Program-made: the position numbers and the translations under genes
Source: DAIDHK01 sp035510695
Lineage (GTDB): Bacteria; Patescibacteriota; Microgenomatia; Levybacterales; UBA12049
Length of the DNA stretch: 28,190 nucleotides
Assembly: GCA_035510695.1 (NCBI GenBank)
Contig: DATKGO010000017.1
Coordinates: 1-28,190, forward strand
Reading direction: 5' to 3'
Notes under the pieces: generated by a model
The model's database searches: none
Told to the model about the DNA's origin: nothing
What the model saw: only the letters and a program-made list of their open reading frames with translations
In this document: piece by piece, positions 22,453 through 28,190 of the stretch
Layout of the letters: every line of letters starts with the position of its first letter
How positions within the stretch are numbered: the stretch's first letter is position 1

Positions 22453-23760
22453 TTAGGCATGATATGCCTCCCATAGACTTGCTGGCAAATCGTTAGGCAC
22501 TTCTGCGAGCTTTTGCCTATAATCTAAAGGCTGCGTTCGTGCTCGCTCAATCTTTGGATCACTAGCAAAGATGGTTGCGCCTTTTATATGAATGGCTTCT
22601 TCAGGTTCTCCATAACGATCTCGCTTATCGTATCGCAAGAGCAGTATGTTACTTCCTGGATTCTCCGTTGCTACTTCTTCAGCGACAATCCATGCTCCTG
22701 CGGAACTTGCGCCAATTGTCTCAACAGCAGGTCTTCCACTATTGTAATCATCCATTCGTTGTTGCCACACTGCATCTGCAACTAAACGAATATCGGCTAA
22801 CATACCTATATTCATAAAGCGAAGTTTTGTCCCTTTAGCACTTGATCCAAACATTTGTTGTGGTTTATACGTTGGGACATGTCCATAACGCCTCTCATAC
22901 TCACCTGGATACTTTGCTTCAAATTGGACTGGATTATCAAAATCCTCTACTCCAACTACTTGTAAACGCTTCCAGCGCTCTATTAGTCCTGCGGTAACGC
23001 CACTTGTGTTTGAACCATTGCCTAATACCGAAACGAAGTAATCAATTCCAACTCCTCTTGGTATGATTTCTGATACTTCTCTGCCAATACTTTCCAGTAA
23101 TTTTGGTGTAAGAGGATTCTCTGAGTGATTCATTAGACACATTCGCTCTTCCTCTCCTTTATCATTTTTGCCGACAGCAGTTATTATAGAAAAATCATTA
23201 GTTTCATGCTTAGCAAGCTTATATCGTCTCTGTCTTACTAATCCACTAAATTGCTTCCATTCTTCAGCACTTGCTTCAGGAACGTAGCCTTCTACTACTG
23301 GAACAAGTCTCGCACCAAAATTAACCATCTCTTGTTTACGTGCCTGAGGGATACGTGCTGGGACAAAAATATTTGCGTTATATCCTAATCTACTACATGC
23401 CCAAGCGAAGGCGATACCAGCACTTCCTGAAGTAACTTCATATAGATTGTCTCCTGGTTGGATAATGCCTTCTTCTTCAAGTCTTCGCAGTGTTGGGACA
23501 TAGACTCTGTCATAGTGGCTACCAGTTGGATTCTGTGATTCATCTTTTGCCAAAAGGAGTGTATTTTTCGGTCCATATATTCTCAAAAGTGGCGTATGAC
23601 CAATCATAGATTCCAGCCTGTCGTACTGTTGTTGACGAATACTGGTATTTACTAGTTGATCGGCAGGTAAAATACCTGCTTCTTGTTCACGAGCAAGAAG
23701 TCTTCGCTGGGAAGTTGTAAAAAGATAGGAATCTTGTATGGAATTAAGCTCGGCACTCAC
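22453..23760 (-). CDS. Fold-type II PLP-enzyme homologue lacking the catalytic lysine
   Basis: A 435-residue protein of the cysteine synthase/threonine synthase superfamily. Conserved parts: MIGHTPLLRI, LAKDESQNPTGSHYDR (71-85), TSGSAGIAFAWACSRLGY (110-127) as the substrate loop, the phosphate-binding loop LGNGSNTSGVTAGL (246-259), and a C-terminal GASSAG. In active members the first loop reads NPTGSxKDR, with Lys forming the Schiff base with PLP; here it is Tyr83. The Asn of TSGN is also Ser113. Both changes are clear in the DNA (TAT, AGC-type codons) with no frameshift nearby. It may be a pseudoenzyme, a PLP carrier or an enzyme with new chemistry. The GTG start is 9 nt after an extended -10 TGGTATAAT. 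Confidence 0.82.
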   Translation of the reverse strand: MSAELNSIQDSYLFTTSQRRLLAREQEAGILPADQLVNTSIRQQQYDRLESMIGHTPLLRIYGPKNTLLLAKDESQNPTGSHYDRVYVPTLRRLEEEGIIQPGDNLYEVTSGSAGIAFAWACSRLGYNANIFVPARIPQARKQEMVNFGARLVPVVEGYVPEASAEEWKQFSGLVRQRRYKLAKHETNDFSIITAVGKNDKGEEERMCLMNHSENPLTPKLLESIGREVSEIIPRGVGIDYFVSVLGNGSNTSGVTAGLIERWKRLQVVGVEDFDNPVQFEAKYPGEYERRYGHVPTYKPQQMFGSSAKGTKLRFMNIGMLADIRLVADAVWQQRMDDYNSGRPAVETIGASSAGAWIVAEEVATENPGSNILLLRYDKRDRYGEPEEAIHIKGATIFASDPKIERARTQPLDYRQKLAEVPNDLPASLWEAYHA

Positions 23761-23769
23761 TTCACTTGG

Positions 23770-23825
23770 ATTATACCACTTTCAACTCTTATAAGCCTTT
23801 TACGTTTTTGTTCCAGGTGTATAAT
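23770..23825. promoter_or_regulatory. Divergent -10 boxes between the PLP-like and methyltransferase genes
   Basis: Minus strand: TGGTATAAT with TATAAT at 23775-23770, 9 nt before GTG 23760. Plus strand: TATAAT at 23820-23825, exactly 6 nt before ATG 23832. Neither has a strong -35. Both imply leaderless or near-leaderless mRNAs from one 71-nt intergenic region. Confidence 0.6.
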
Positions 23826-23831
23826 TCAGCC

Positions 23832-24281
23832 ATGAGTACAAAACAAGGTAAAATTGGCTTACATAGATTTAATGGCGATGCCAGCAGGTTTGAGGCAGTG
23901 GCAGACTATATTGGAACTAATTTCAAAGGCAATGCCAGATATATAGCTGATGTTGCAGGAGGACAAGGTATGTTGGCTCGTTTCCTTAACAAGAAGTATA
24001 ACTTTGACGCTGAAGTCATTGATCCAAGAGAACATGTGCTATTAGGTGTCAAAAATAGACAGGCAGTTTATACTAAAGATATGGCAGATTATTACGACCT
24101 TATTGTCGGTTTACATCCTGACGAAGCACTGCGATCTGTTGTGGAGTCTGCCTTGATTCGTCCTGTGTTAGTTATCCCCTGCTGCAATTTTTGGTCAAAA
24201 GACGAGAAATTAGGACGAGATGCTTTACTGCAAAAAATTGAAGACTATTACGCACATAACAAGGTAAATATGAACGAGTAA
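23832..24281 (+). CDS. Small class I methyltransferase-like protein
   Basis: A protein of 149 residues from ATG 23832. YIADVAGGQGMLARFL is a SAM-binding motif I, and FDAEVIDPR is the end of strand 2 with an acidic residue for the ribose. LIVGLHPDEALRSVVESA followed by VLVIPCCNFW strongly resembles the 'GLHaCGdL...vPCCy' region of Methyltransf_32/METTL25-like enzymes, but the domain is smaller than usual. The substrate is unknown. The ATG lies 6 nt after TATAAT; a longer frame to 23766 runs through the promoter and is rejected. It probably heads a transcript with the kinase and GrpB-like genes that follow. Confidence 0.7.
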   Translation: MSTKQGKIGLHRFNGDASRFEAVADYIGTNFKGNARYIADVAGGQGMLARFLNKKYNFDAEVIDPREHVLLGVKNRQAVYTKDMADYYDLIVGLHPDEALRSVVESALIRPVLVIPCCNFWSKDEKLGRDALLQKIEDYYAHNKVNMNE

Positions 24282-24339
24282 CTTTTGACTTTGAAGGGCC
24301 GAAGAATATTGGCCTTGTTTCAACACCAGCTCAATAATT

Positions 24340-24846
24340 ATGAATACAACCCTTTACATTTTAACTGGCTTGCCATATTCAGGTAAAACCACGCTGCGAA
24401 AGGAGTTAATTAGGCGATTTAGCTTTAAGACAGTCTCTATTGATGAAATCATGGACGAAAGAGCTATGTGGCGAGAAGGCCATCCAACTCAGGAAGATTG
24501 GAATATTGCGTATTCAGAGGCGTACAGACGAATTAAGGAGCATCTAACGGATGGCAATTCAGTTATTTTTGACTACGGTAATCTTCCATTACATGAACGA
24601 GAGAACGCACGAAAGATAGCTGACAGCTTAGGTATCCCACATAAGTTAATTTACATAAATACACCAAAAGAAGAAATCCTTAGAAGGCGACAGGAAAATG
24701 AAGAAACAAAAGAACGAGGCCAACTGGATCAAGAGATGATGGATAGAGCGCTTAACATGTTCGTAGAGCCTACTGAAAAAGAAAAACCTATTATTTATAA
24801 TTATAAAATGAATTTAGATCAATGGATCAAAATAAATATCACATAA
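24340..24846 (+). CDS. P-loop kinase (AAA_33/zeta-like)
   Basis: A 168-residue ATP-binding protein. Walker A is LTGLPYSGKTT (about 8-18), followed by VSIDEIMDER with an Asp after strand 2, VIFDYGNLPLHERENARK as the Walker B/substrate region, and IYINTPKEEILRRRQEN with LID-type arginines. This fits the AAA_33 group of small-molecule or RNA kinases, related to zeta toxins and polynucleotide kinases. The phosphorylated target is not known. It lies 58 nt after the methyltransferase and is separated by 1 nt from the next gene, suggesting one transcript. Confidence 0.8.
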   Translation: MNTTLYILTGLPYSGKTTLRKELIRRFSFKTVSIDEIMDERAMWREGHPTQEDWNIAYSEAYRRIKEHLTDGNSVIFDYGNLPLHERENARKIADSLGIPHKLIYINTPKEEILRRRQENEETKERGQLDQEMMDRALNMFVEPTEKEKPIIYNYKMNLDQWIKINIT

Positions 24847-24847
24847 C

Positions 24848-25381
24848 ATGCTTAGAGAAGATCAAAAAAAATGGCTTAGTCATTTATCCGATACTAATAT
24901 TGTAAAAGTGATACCGTACGACCCAAATGCAAAAGTTCGTTTTCAAAATTTCAAAACAGAATTGCAACACGTATTAGGAAAAGATGTAACAATTGTTCAT
25001 CGTGGAGCAAGTAGTCTGGGTATTTCAGGACAAGGCGAATTAGACATTTATGTTCCTGTCCCTCCAAGTATGTTTGATACTGCACTTGAGCAATTAACAA
25101 TAGCATTTGGAGAACCAGGAAGCGTCTCAGCTATCAATCGTGCACGTTTTAACATTAAAAGAGAAGGGGGAAAGATAGAAATTCATCTCGTAAATCAGGA
25201 TGCACAAGTATGGAAAGAAAATACAATCTTTTTCAATTACTTACAAACGCACCCAGACGCACTGAGTAAATACGAACAATTAAAAGAACATGCAAGTGGA
25301 GCTAGTACAAGAGAATATTATCGACGAAAAATTGAGTTTATAAATGAAATCCTAACCCAGGCTCTTTCCAAGCGTAGCTAA
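24848..25381 (+). CDS. GrpB-family nucleotidyltransferase-fold protein
   Basis: A 177-residue protein of the GrpB/UPF0157 group (COG2320-like). VIPYDPNAKVRFQNFKTEL corresponds to the usual 'v.v.pydp.W...f..E' opening, VHRGASSLGISGQGELDIYV to the 'HvGSTsvPglaaKPiiDi' strand-loop, and the end (FFNYLQTHPDALSKYEQLK ... YYRRKIEFINEIL) to the conserved C-terminus. The usual 'KPIID' segment has become GQGELDIYV, keeping an acidic pair. The family has a nucleotidyltransferase fold with no settled substrate. It follows the kinase after 1 nt and overlaps the convergent gene by 30 nt (25352-25381). Confidence 0.78.
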   Translation: MLREDQKKWLSHLSDTNIVKVIPYDPNAKVRFQNFKTELQHVLGKDVTIVHRGASSLGISGQGELDIYVPVPPSMFDTALEQLTIAFGEPGSVSAINRARFNIKREGGKIEIHLVNQDAQVWKENTIFFNYLQTHPDALSKYEQLKEHASGASTREYYRRKIEFINEILTQALSKRS

Positions 25382-25930
25382 ATATTTTGTAAAATCCTCT
25401 AAATTTTTTACGTTGTTTTCAAGTACAGCTTTATAAATATCTGTGCTGAATATATGTGTTTTATATTTCCCGCTTCGTATCGCAGCTTCCTTGAGAACGA
25501 GAATAACCTGTCTGTCTGACTCGGTCATGTGTGCCCTGATCCACTCATAGTAGTTTGGATCTCCTGGATCTAACACTCTAAAAAACCATATATCTATATT
25601 CCATTTAGTTTCTCCGTTCCAATAGGTAATACTTATATATAATCCGTGTGGATTTTCACTGGTTACGCTTTCTCTTGTATCCATCAAGAGTAGTTTCTCA
25701 ACGTGAGGCTTACCGAGTAATGATTTTACTGTCTGCCAATAGGCATTTTCATCGATTGGTTTTTTTCGTAAAACTATATCTATGTCTGGATAAAGCATGG
25801 TCTTCAAAGTCATACTACCCACAACTTCTGGTGTACCAAACTGAGAGAGAGTCTGTATGATTTGTAAACTTTCTAGGATTTGTTTGCCTTCTTTTTGAAG
25901 CTTCTCTTGTTTACTATCAATATCTTTCAT
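25352..25930 (-). CDS. Nucleotidyltransferase-like protein
   Basis: A protein of 192 residues from ATG 25930. VVGSMTLKTMLYPDIDIVL has the 'GS...D.D' pattern of pol-beta nucleotidyltransferases, with the two Asp in PDIDI. WNIDIWFF could supply the third acidic residue. The C-terminal helices (VILVLKEAAIRSG, IFSTDIYKAVLE) fit aminoglycoside- or GrpB-like nucleotidyltransferases. A GTG at 25969 would extend it by 13 residues into the end of the upstream gene, but TATAAT lies exactly 6 nt before ATG 25930, so the shorter form is preferred. It follows a restriction-like nuclease gene on the same strand. Confidence 0.65.
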   Translation of the reverse strand: MKDIDSKQEKLQKEGKQILESLQIIQTLSQFGTPEVVGSMTLKTMLYPDIDIVLRKKPIDENAYWQTVKSLLGKPHVEKLLLMDTRESVTSENPHGLYISITYWNGETKWNIDIWFFRVLDPGDPNYYEWIRAHMTESDRQVILVLKEAAIRSGKYKTHIFSTDIYKAVLENNVKNLEDFTKYLATLGKSLG

Positions 25931-25936
25931 ATCGTC

Positions 25937-25942
25937 ATTATA
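25937..25942 (-). promoter_or_regulatory. -10 box of the nucleotidyltransferase gene
   Basis: TATAAT on the minus strand, 6 nt before ATG 25930 and just past the upstream gene's stop (25956). It implies a separate leaderless transcript. Confidence 0.55.
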
Positions 25943-25955
25943 TACCAAACTAGCT

Positions 25956-26885
25956 TCAAGCGTTTCCACCCTCTAGTCTCGAAAGAAATTCTGGGAGTTT
26001 GGAACTATTTACTACTAAAATATCCATCCTTGTGCCAAAATCTTTATTGCCAGTTTTAAGGACACCGACTTTATTAAGTGGTGTCGAATGAAAATGAACT
26101 GGCAAAGGGTATTCATAGAGTAAATATGGTTGTTCTTCTAACGTGGCTTTAGAAAGTGGTATTTCTCCCGTTATTTCGTCTATATATTTTGGGTCAAATT
26201 TGCAGGTAAATAATTTAGCTGTCGTGACTATTGTAGGTATAAGAATCTGGTGAGCATAAGGCATTTCTGCATTTTCAATTCTCGCAGACAGAACTTTGCT
26301 ATTATTAAGCTCCTCTGCAAAAATTGCTTTCGTGGCTAGCGCTATTTGATGTGCTGCCTGACTAATCGCTGCATTCGATGTTTTGGTTTTATCGCCTTTC
26401 TTATATGCCGAATAACTTCCCCTTGTCTCCCACGCATCGCTCGTAGGAATCCATTCTAACGAAATCATTGGACTAAGCATCGCATTTGCTTCCCACTTGT
26501 GGACTGTATTTTGTGAAAGCTTGTTTTCAATTAGTGAACCTGAGAAATGTTTTGGGTGATTAACATTAGGATGAGTAAAAAAGACCCAGTCTATAAACTC
26601 AGGATTATTCTTTTTACATTCAATGAGAAGTGTTAATAAGATCGTGTTTTTTGCCATTTGAGCATAAATATCTAAAGCACTCTGTTGTCCTATTAATGGT
26701 CCATTATATGGGGGAAATTCAACGGGATAATTTGTTGACACTATGTTCCAACGTGATTTTTTAACTGTTTCCTGACACCATCTTTCAAAAAAAGTCCCTT
26801 GTATATTCAATGAATGAATTGTCCAGTCCGAATCGGATAAGGGAGAAATCGGTATCGATTGAACTGATTTTGTTTGTTGAACCAC
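25956..26885 (-). CDS. Candidate PD-(D/E)xK nuclease (restriction-endonuclease-like fold)
   Basis: A 309-residue protein. The N-terminal part has GTFFERWCQETV (E34 in the first helix), a strand NIVSTNYPVEFPP, then SALDIYAQ (D72) and TLLIECKKNN (E89, K91). This E...D...ExK order, with Glu in the alpha1 helix and ECKK at the end of a strand, is that of PD-(D/E)xK nucleases such as Mrr/RecB-like enzymes. The remaining 200 residues are not recognised. The GTG start at 26885 lies 6 nt after an extended -10 box. It is followed by a nucleotidyltransferase gene, so the two could form a small defence or nucleic-acid-processing unit. Nuclease activity is inferred only from the motif. Confidence 0.6.
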   Translation of the reverse strand: MVQQTKSVQSIPISPLSDSDWTIHSLNIQGTFFERWCQETVKKSRWNIVSTNYPVEFPPYNGPLIGQQSALDIYAQMAKNTILLTLLIECKKNNPEFIDWVFFTHPNVNHPKHFSGSLIENKLSQNTVHKWEANAMLSPMISLEWIPTSDAWETRGSYSAYKKGDKTKTSNAAISQAAHQIALATKAIFAEELNNSKVLSARIENAEMPYAHQILIPTIVTTAKLFTCKFDPKYIDEITGEIPLSKATLEEQPYLLYEYPLPVHFHSTPLNKVGVLKTGNKDFGTRMDILVVNSSKLPEFLSRLEGGNA

Positions 26886-26891
26886 GTTTAG

Positions 26892-26897
26892 ATTATA
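26892..26897 (-). promoter_or_regulatory. Extended -10 box of the PD-(D/E)xK gene
   Basis: TGATATAAT on the minus strand (TATAAT 26897-26892), 6 nt before the GTG start at 26885. There is no convincing -35, which fits an extended -10 promoter. A leaderless GTG-start mRNA is implied. Confidence 0.6.
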
Positions 26898-27200
26898 TCA
26901 AACATCCAGAGCGTTTAATTTAGACCCTATACAATTAGCTAGGCTCGTTTGAAGGCTGAAAGGTTACTTCTTATAACTTCTAGAGTTAAAAAGTAAGCTA
27001 GGATTAGCTAGGGAACGTGTACGGACTATATTTGTTCAAGGTCTAATTATTAGACACTGGTTAATACTTTGAAACTGGAAAGAATAATTCACTTGAAGAT
27101 CGATATTAAATCGTGTATATAAATCAGTAACAAACTAATTGTATTCATTCAAGAAGTTGCTTTTGCAAAAAGTTCAATTTCTTGTTTTAATTCTGTAGAA
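26898..27200. other. Gene-free stretch
   Basis: No coding frame, RNA gene or clear terminator is seen. TTAGCTAGG occurs near 26935 and again near 27015, and GATCGATATTAAATCG near 27097 is a partial palindrome. It separates two minus-strand genes. Confidence 0.5.
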
Positions 27201-27737
27201 CTAAACCTTATCTAAGGCTTCATTAGCCTTTTGTAAAACCACTGCCGTATTTATAAACTCCTTAAATTCTTCTGGCTTTTTTGTTTTATACCAATATAAG
27301 TTCCAAAAGATAGCTTTCAAATCTATCATTCCGCTATTAAAAGCTGGTTTACCAACTGGAAATAAAAATGTTAATACAAACACGACAAGAGAAATCACAA
27401 CAAGATTATGTCCAAAGTAATAACTTATTCCTAAATTAACTAATTCAATTAAAAGGAACATTACTAAGGTTCTATTGAGTGCACTTTGGCTTGATTTACC
27501 TTCAATTAAAATGTTCTGACCATAATTTTCAGAGTAGAGTTTGCCTGTGGAAACAATTTTTTGAGGGTCTGTTTCGTCTAATAAACCTTCTTGTTTTAAT
27601 CTTTTAGCGTAATTATCCAATATGGTTTGGTTTCTTAACAATTGATTAACGAGCCCTTTTCTTTTATAAACCTGCCAAAAAGTTTGTCCCAAAAACAAAC
27701 TTATTATTGAACTAATAATGATGACTATAAGTGCCAT
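27201..27737 (-). CDS. Small membrane protein of unknown function
   Basis: A 178-residue protein with an N-terminal transmembrane helix (ALIVIIISSIISLFLG), a basic amphipathic stretch (RKGLVNQLLRNQTILDNYAKRLKQ), two further hydrophobic segments near 90-108 and 110-130, and a cytoplasmic C-terminal tail (KKPEEFKEFINTAVVLQKANEALDKV). No enzymatic motif is visible. ATG 27737 is 6 nt after TATAAC. Genes on both sides are unrecognised or accessory, so context gives no function. Confidence 0.7.
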   Translation of the reverse strand: MALIVIIISSIISLFLGQTFWQVYKRKGLVNQLLRNQTILDNYAKRLKQEGLLDETDPQKIVSTGKLYSENYGQNILIEGKSSQSALNRTLVMFLLIELVNLGISYYFGHNLVVISLVVFVLTFLFPVGKPAFNSGMIDLKAIFWNLYWYKTKKPEEFKEFINTAVVLQKANEALDKV

Positions 27738-27743
27738 ACTTTG

Positions 27744-27749
27744 GTTATA
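27744..27749 (-). promoter_or_regulatory. -10 box of the small membrane protein gene
   Basis: TATAAC on the minus strand, 6 nt before ATG 27737, the same spacing as other leaderless starts. No clear -35. Confidence 0.5.
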
Positions 27750-27772
27750 CTACTTTGTTGTACCCATTCTTT

Positions 27773-27838
27773 ACAAAATCATTTGCCATAGTATAATACT
27801 ACTATACCTTTAGATTATAAACCACAAAATCATTTGCC
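27773..27838 (+). repeat. 15-bp direct repeat, 51 nt apart
   Basis: ACAAAATCATTTGCC occurs at 27773-27787 and 27824-27838. The second copy covers the stop codon of the partial gene at the right edge. Between them lies the palindrome AGTATAATACT (27790-27800). This could be a local duplication of a gene end. Confidence 0.5.
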
Positions 27839-28190
27839 CGCCCCAAGCTTGAATAAGCCTGAATTGATATGTAAAATTCTGCTATCAGCAATATCTGCCA
27901 ATTCTGCTTCATATCCTTGTACAAGCGCCGTTGTTCCTAAATCAATGCCTAAACTTTTTTCATCCTCATAAAGATCATCATAATAACTTACACGTAAGCC
28001 TTCTTTATGGAGAAATTTTACTCCTCTAATTACTTGAAAACCTAGAGGGAAAAGAACAGTATCTAAAGCAGCATCTTTCCAAAGATCCGTTCTGTAACAG
28101 GCAAGTATTTTATAAGGAGCAAGTAATATCCACGCACCAATACCTTTTATTTCCTCTTTTTCGTGTGATACTTGGTTACATAACTTCCCC
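27830..28190 (-). CDS. C-terminal part of an unrecognised protein, cut by the window edge
   Basis: An open frame of 119 codons enters from the right edge (first full codon 28189-28187) and ends TGA at 27832-27830. It has no start in the window. The sequence has two sides: GIGAWILLAPYKILACYRTDLW, a semi-hydrophobic segment, then FLHKEGLRVSYYDDLYEDEKSLGIDLGTTALV and a polar tail ending FKLGAGK. Composition and length are those of a real gene. LGIDLGTTALV recalls an ASKHA phosphate-1 loop (DxGTT), but its place so near the C-terminus argues against that. No function is assigned. Confidence 0.65.
   Translation of the reverse strand, partial: GKLCNQVSHEKEEIKGIGAWILLAPYKILACYRTDLWKDAALDTVLFPLGFQVIRGVKFLHKEGLRVSYYDDLYEDEKSLGIDLGTTALVQGYEAELADIADSRILHINSGLFKLGAGK

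Noticed and set aside
25931..25969. GTG 25969 as start of the nucleotidyltransferase gene.
   Set aside because: It would overlap the upstream gene by 14 nt, while ATG 25930 has TATAAT at the 6-nt spacing seen at other starts.

Overview
The window looks like a chromosomal segment of a Candidate Phyla Radiation (Patescibacteria) bacterium, probably of the Microgenomates type. This is inferred from AT-rich, densely packed genes, a shortened HolA-like clamp-loader subunit, the style of the type IV pilins (FTLIELLIVIGILAVLMGI followed by AINPAKQFASAN), a bifunctional phosphoglucose/phosphomannose isomerase and standard use of UGA as stop. No rRNA, tRNA or CRISPR array was found. Many genes that open a transcript have a TATAAT-like box exactly 6 nt before the start codon and no Shine-Dalgarno sequence, so leaderless mRNAs seem common here.

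Left part (1-9783). An AbrB-type antitoxin/PIN toxin pair has its own promoter and tandem upstream repeats. A tRNA-dihydrouridine synthase follows on the minus strand. Next is an apparently ORF-less group II intron (about 2293-2993) lying between a promoter and the start codon of a secreted clan GH-A-like glycosidase. A small zinc-metallopeptidase-like protein and HolA come next, then a mannose/sugar-phosphate cluster (phosphomannomutase, coiled-coil protein, PMI-type cupin, PGI/PMI) and a membrane-anchored PsbP-like protein. Three palindromic intergenic elements with TGTCATYC...ATGACA ends lie between these genes, two of them right at start codons.

Middle part (9812-19142, minus strand). This is a type IV pilus assembly operon read from 19142 downwards: Hpt-receiver protein, PilB ATPase, PilC platform, FimT-like pseudopilin, a giant pilin fused to a beta-propeller-like head, PilW-like and PilX/GspK-like minor pilins, and a membrane protein in the PilM/PilN position. 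Two tandem major pilins with an 89-nt identical segment follow under their own promoter. Most junctions are ATGA overlaps. The operon promoter shares its -35 region with a divergent promoter driving a small gene that an IS1634-family insertion (19410-20951) has cut in two, in a conserved reading frame.

Right part (21131-28190). This accessory region holds an HNH endonuclease, a fold-type II PLP-enzyme homologue that has lost its Schiff-base lysine (Tyr instead), a small METTL25-like methyltransferase, a P-loop kinase, a GrpB-family nucleotidyltransferase-like protein, another nucleotidyltransferase next to a PD-(D/E)xK nuclease candidate, a small membrane protein, and the C-terminal part of an unrecognised gene running off the right edge.
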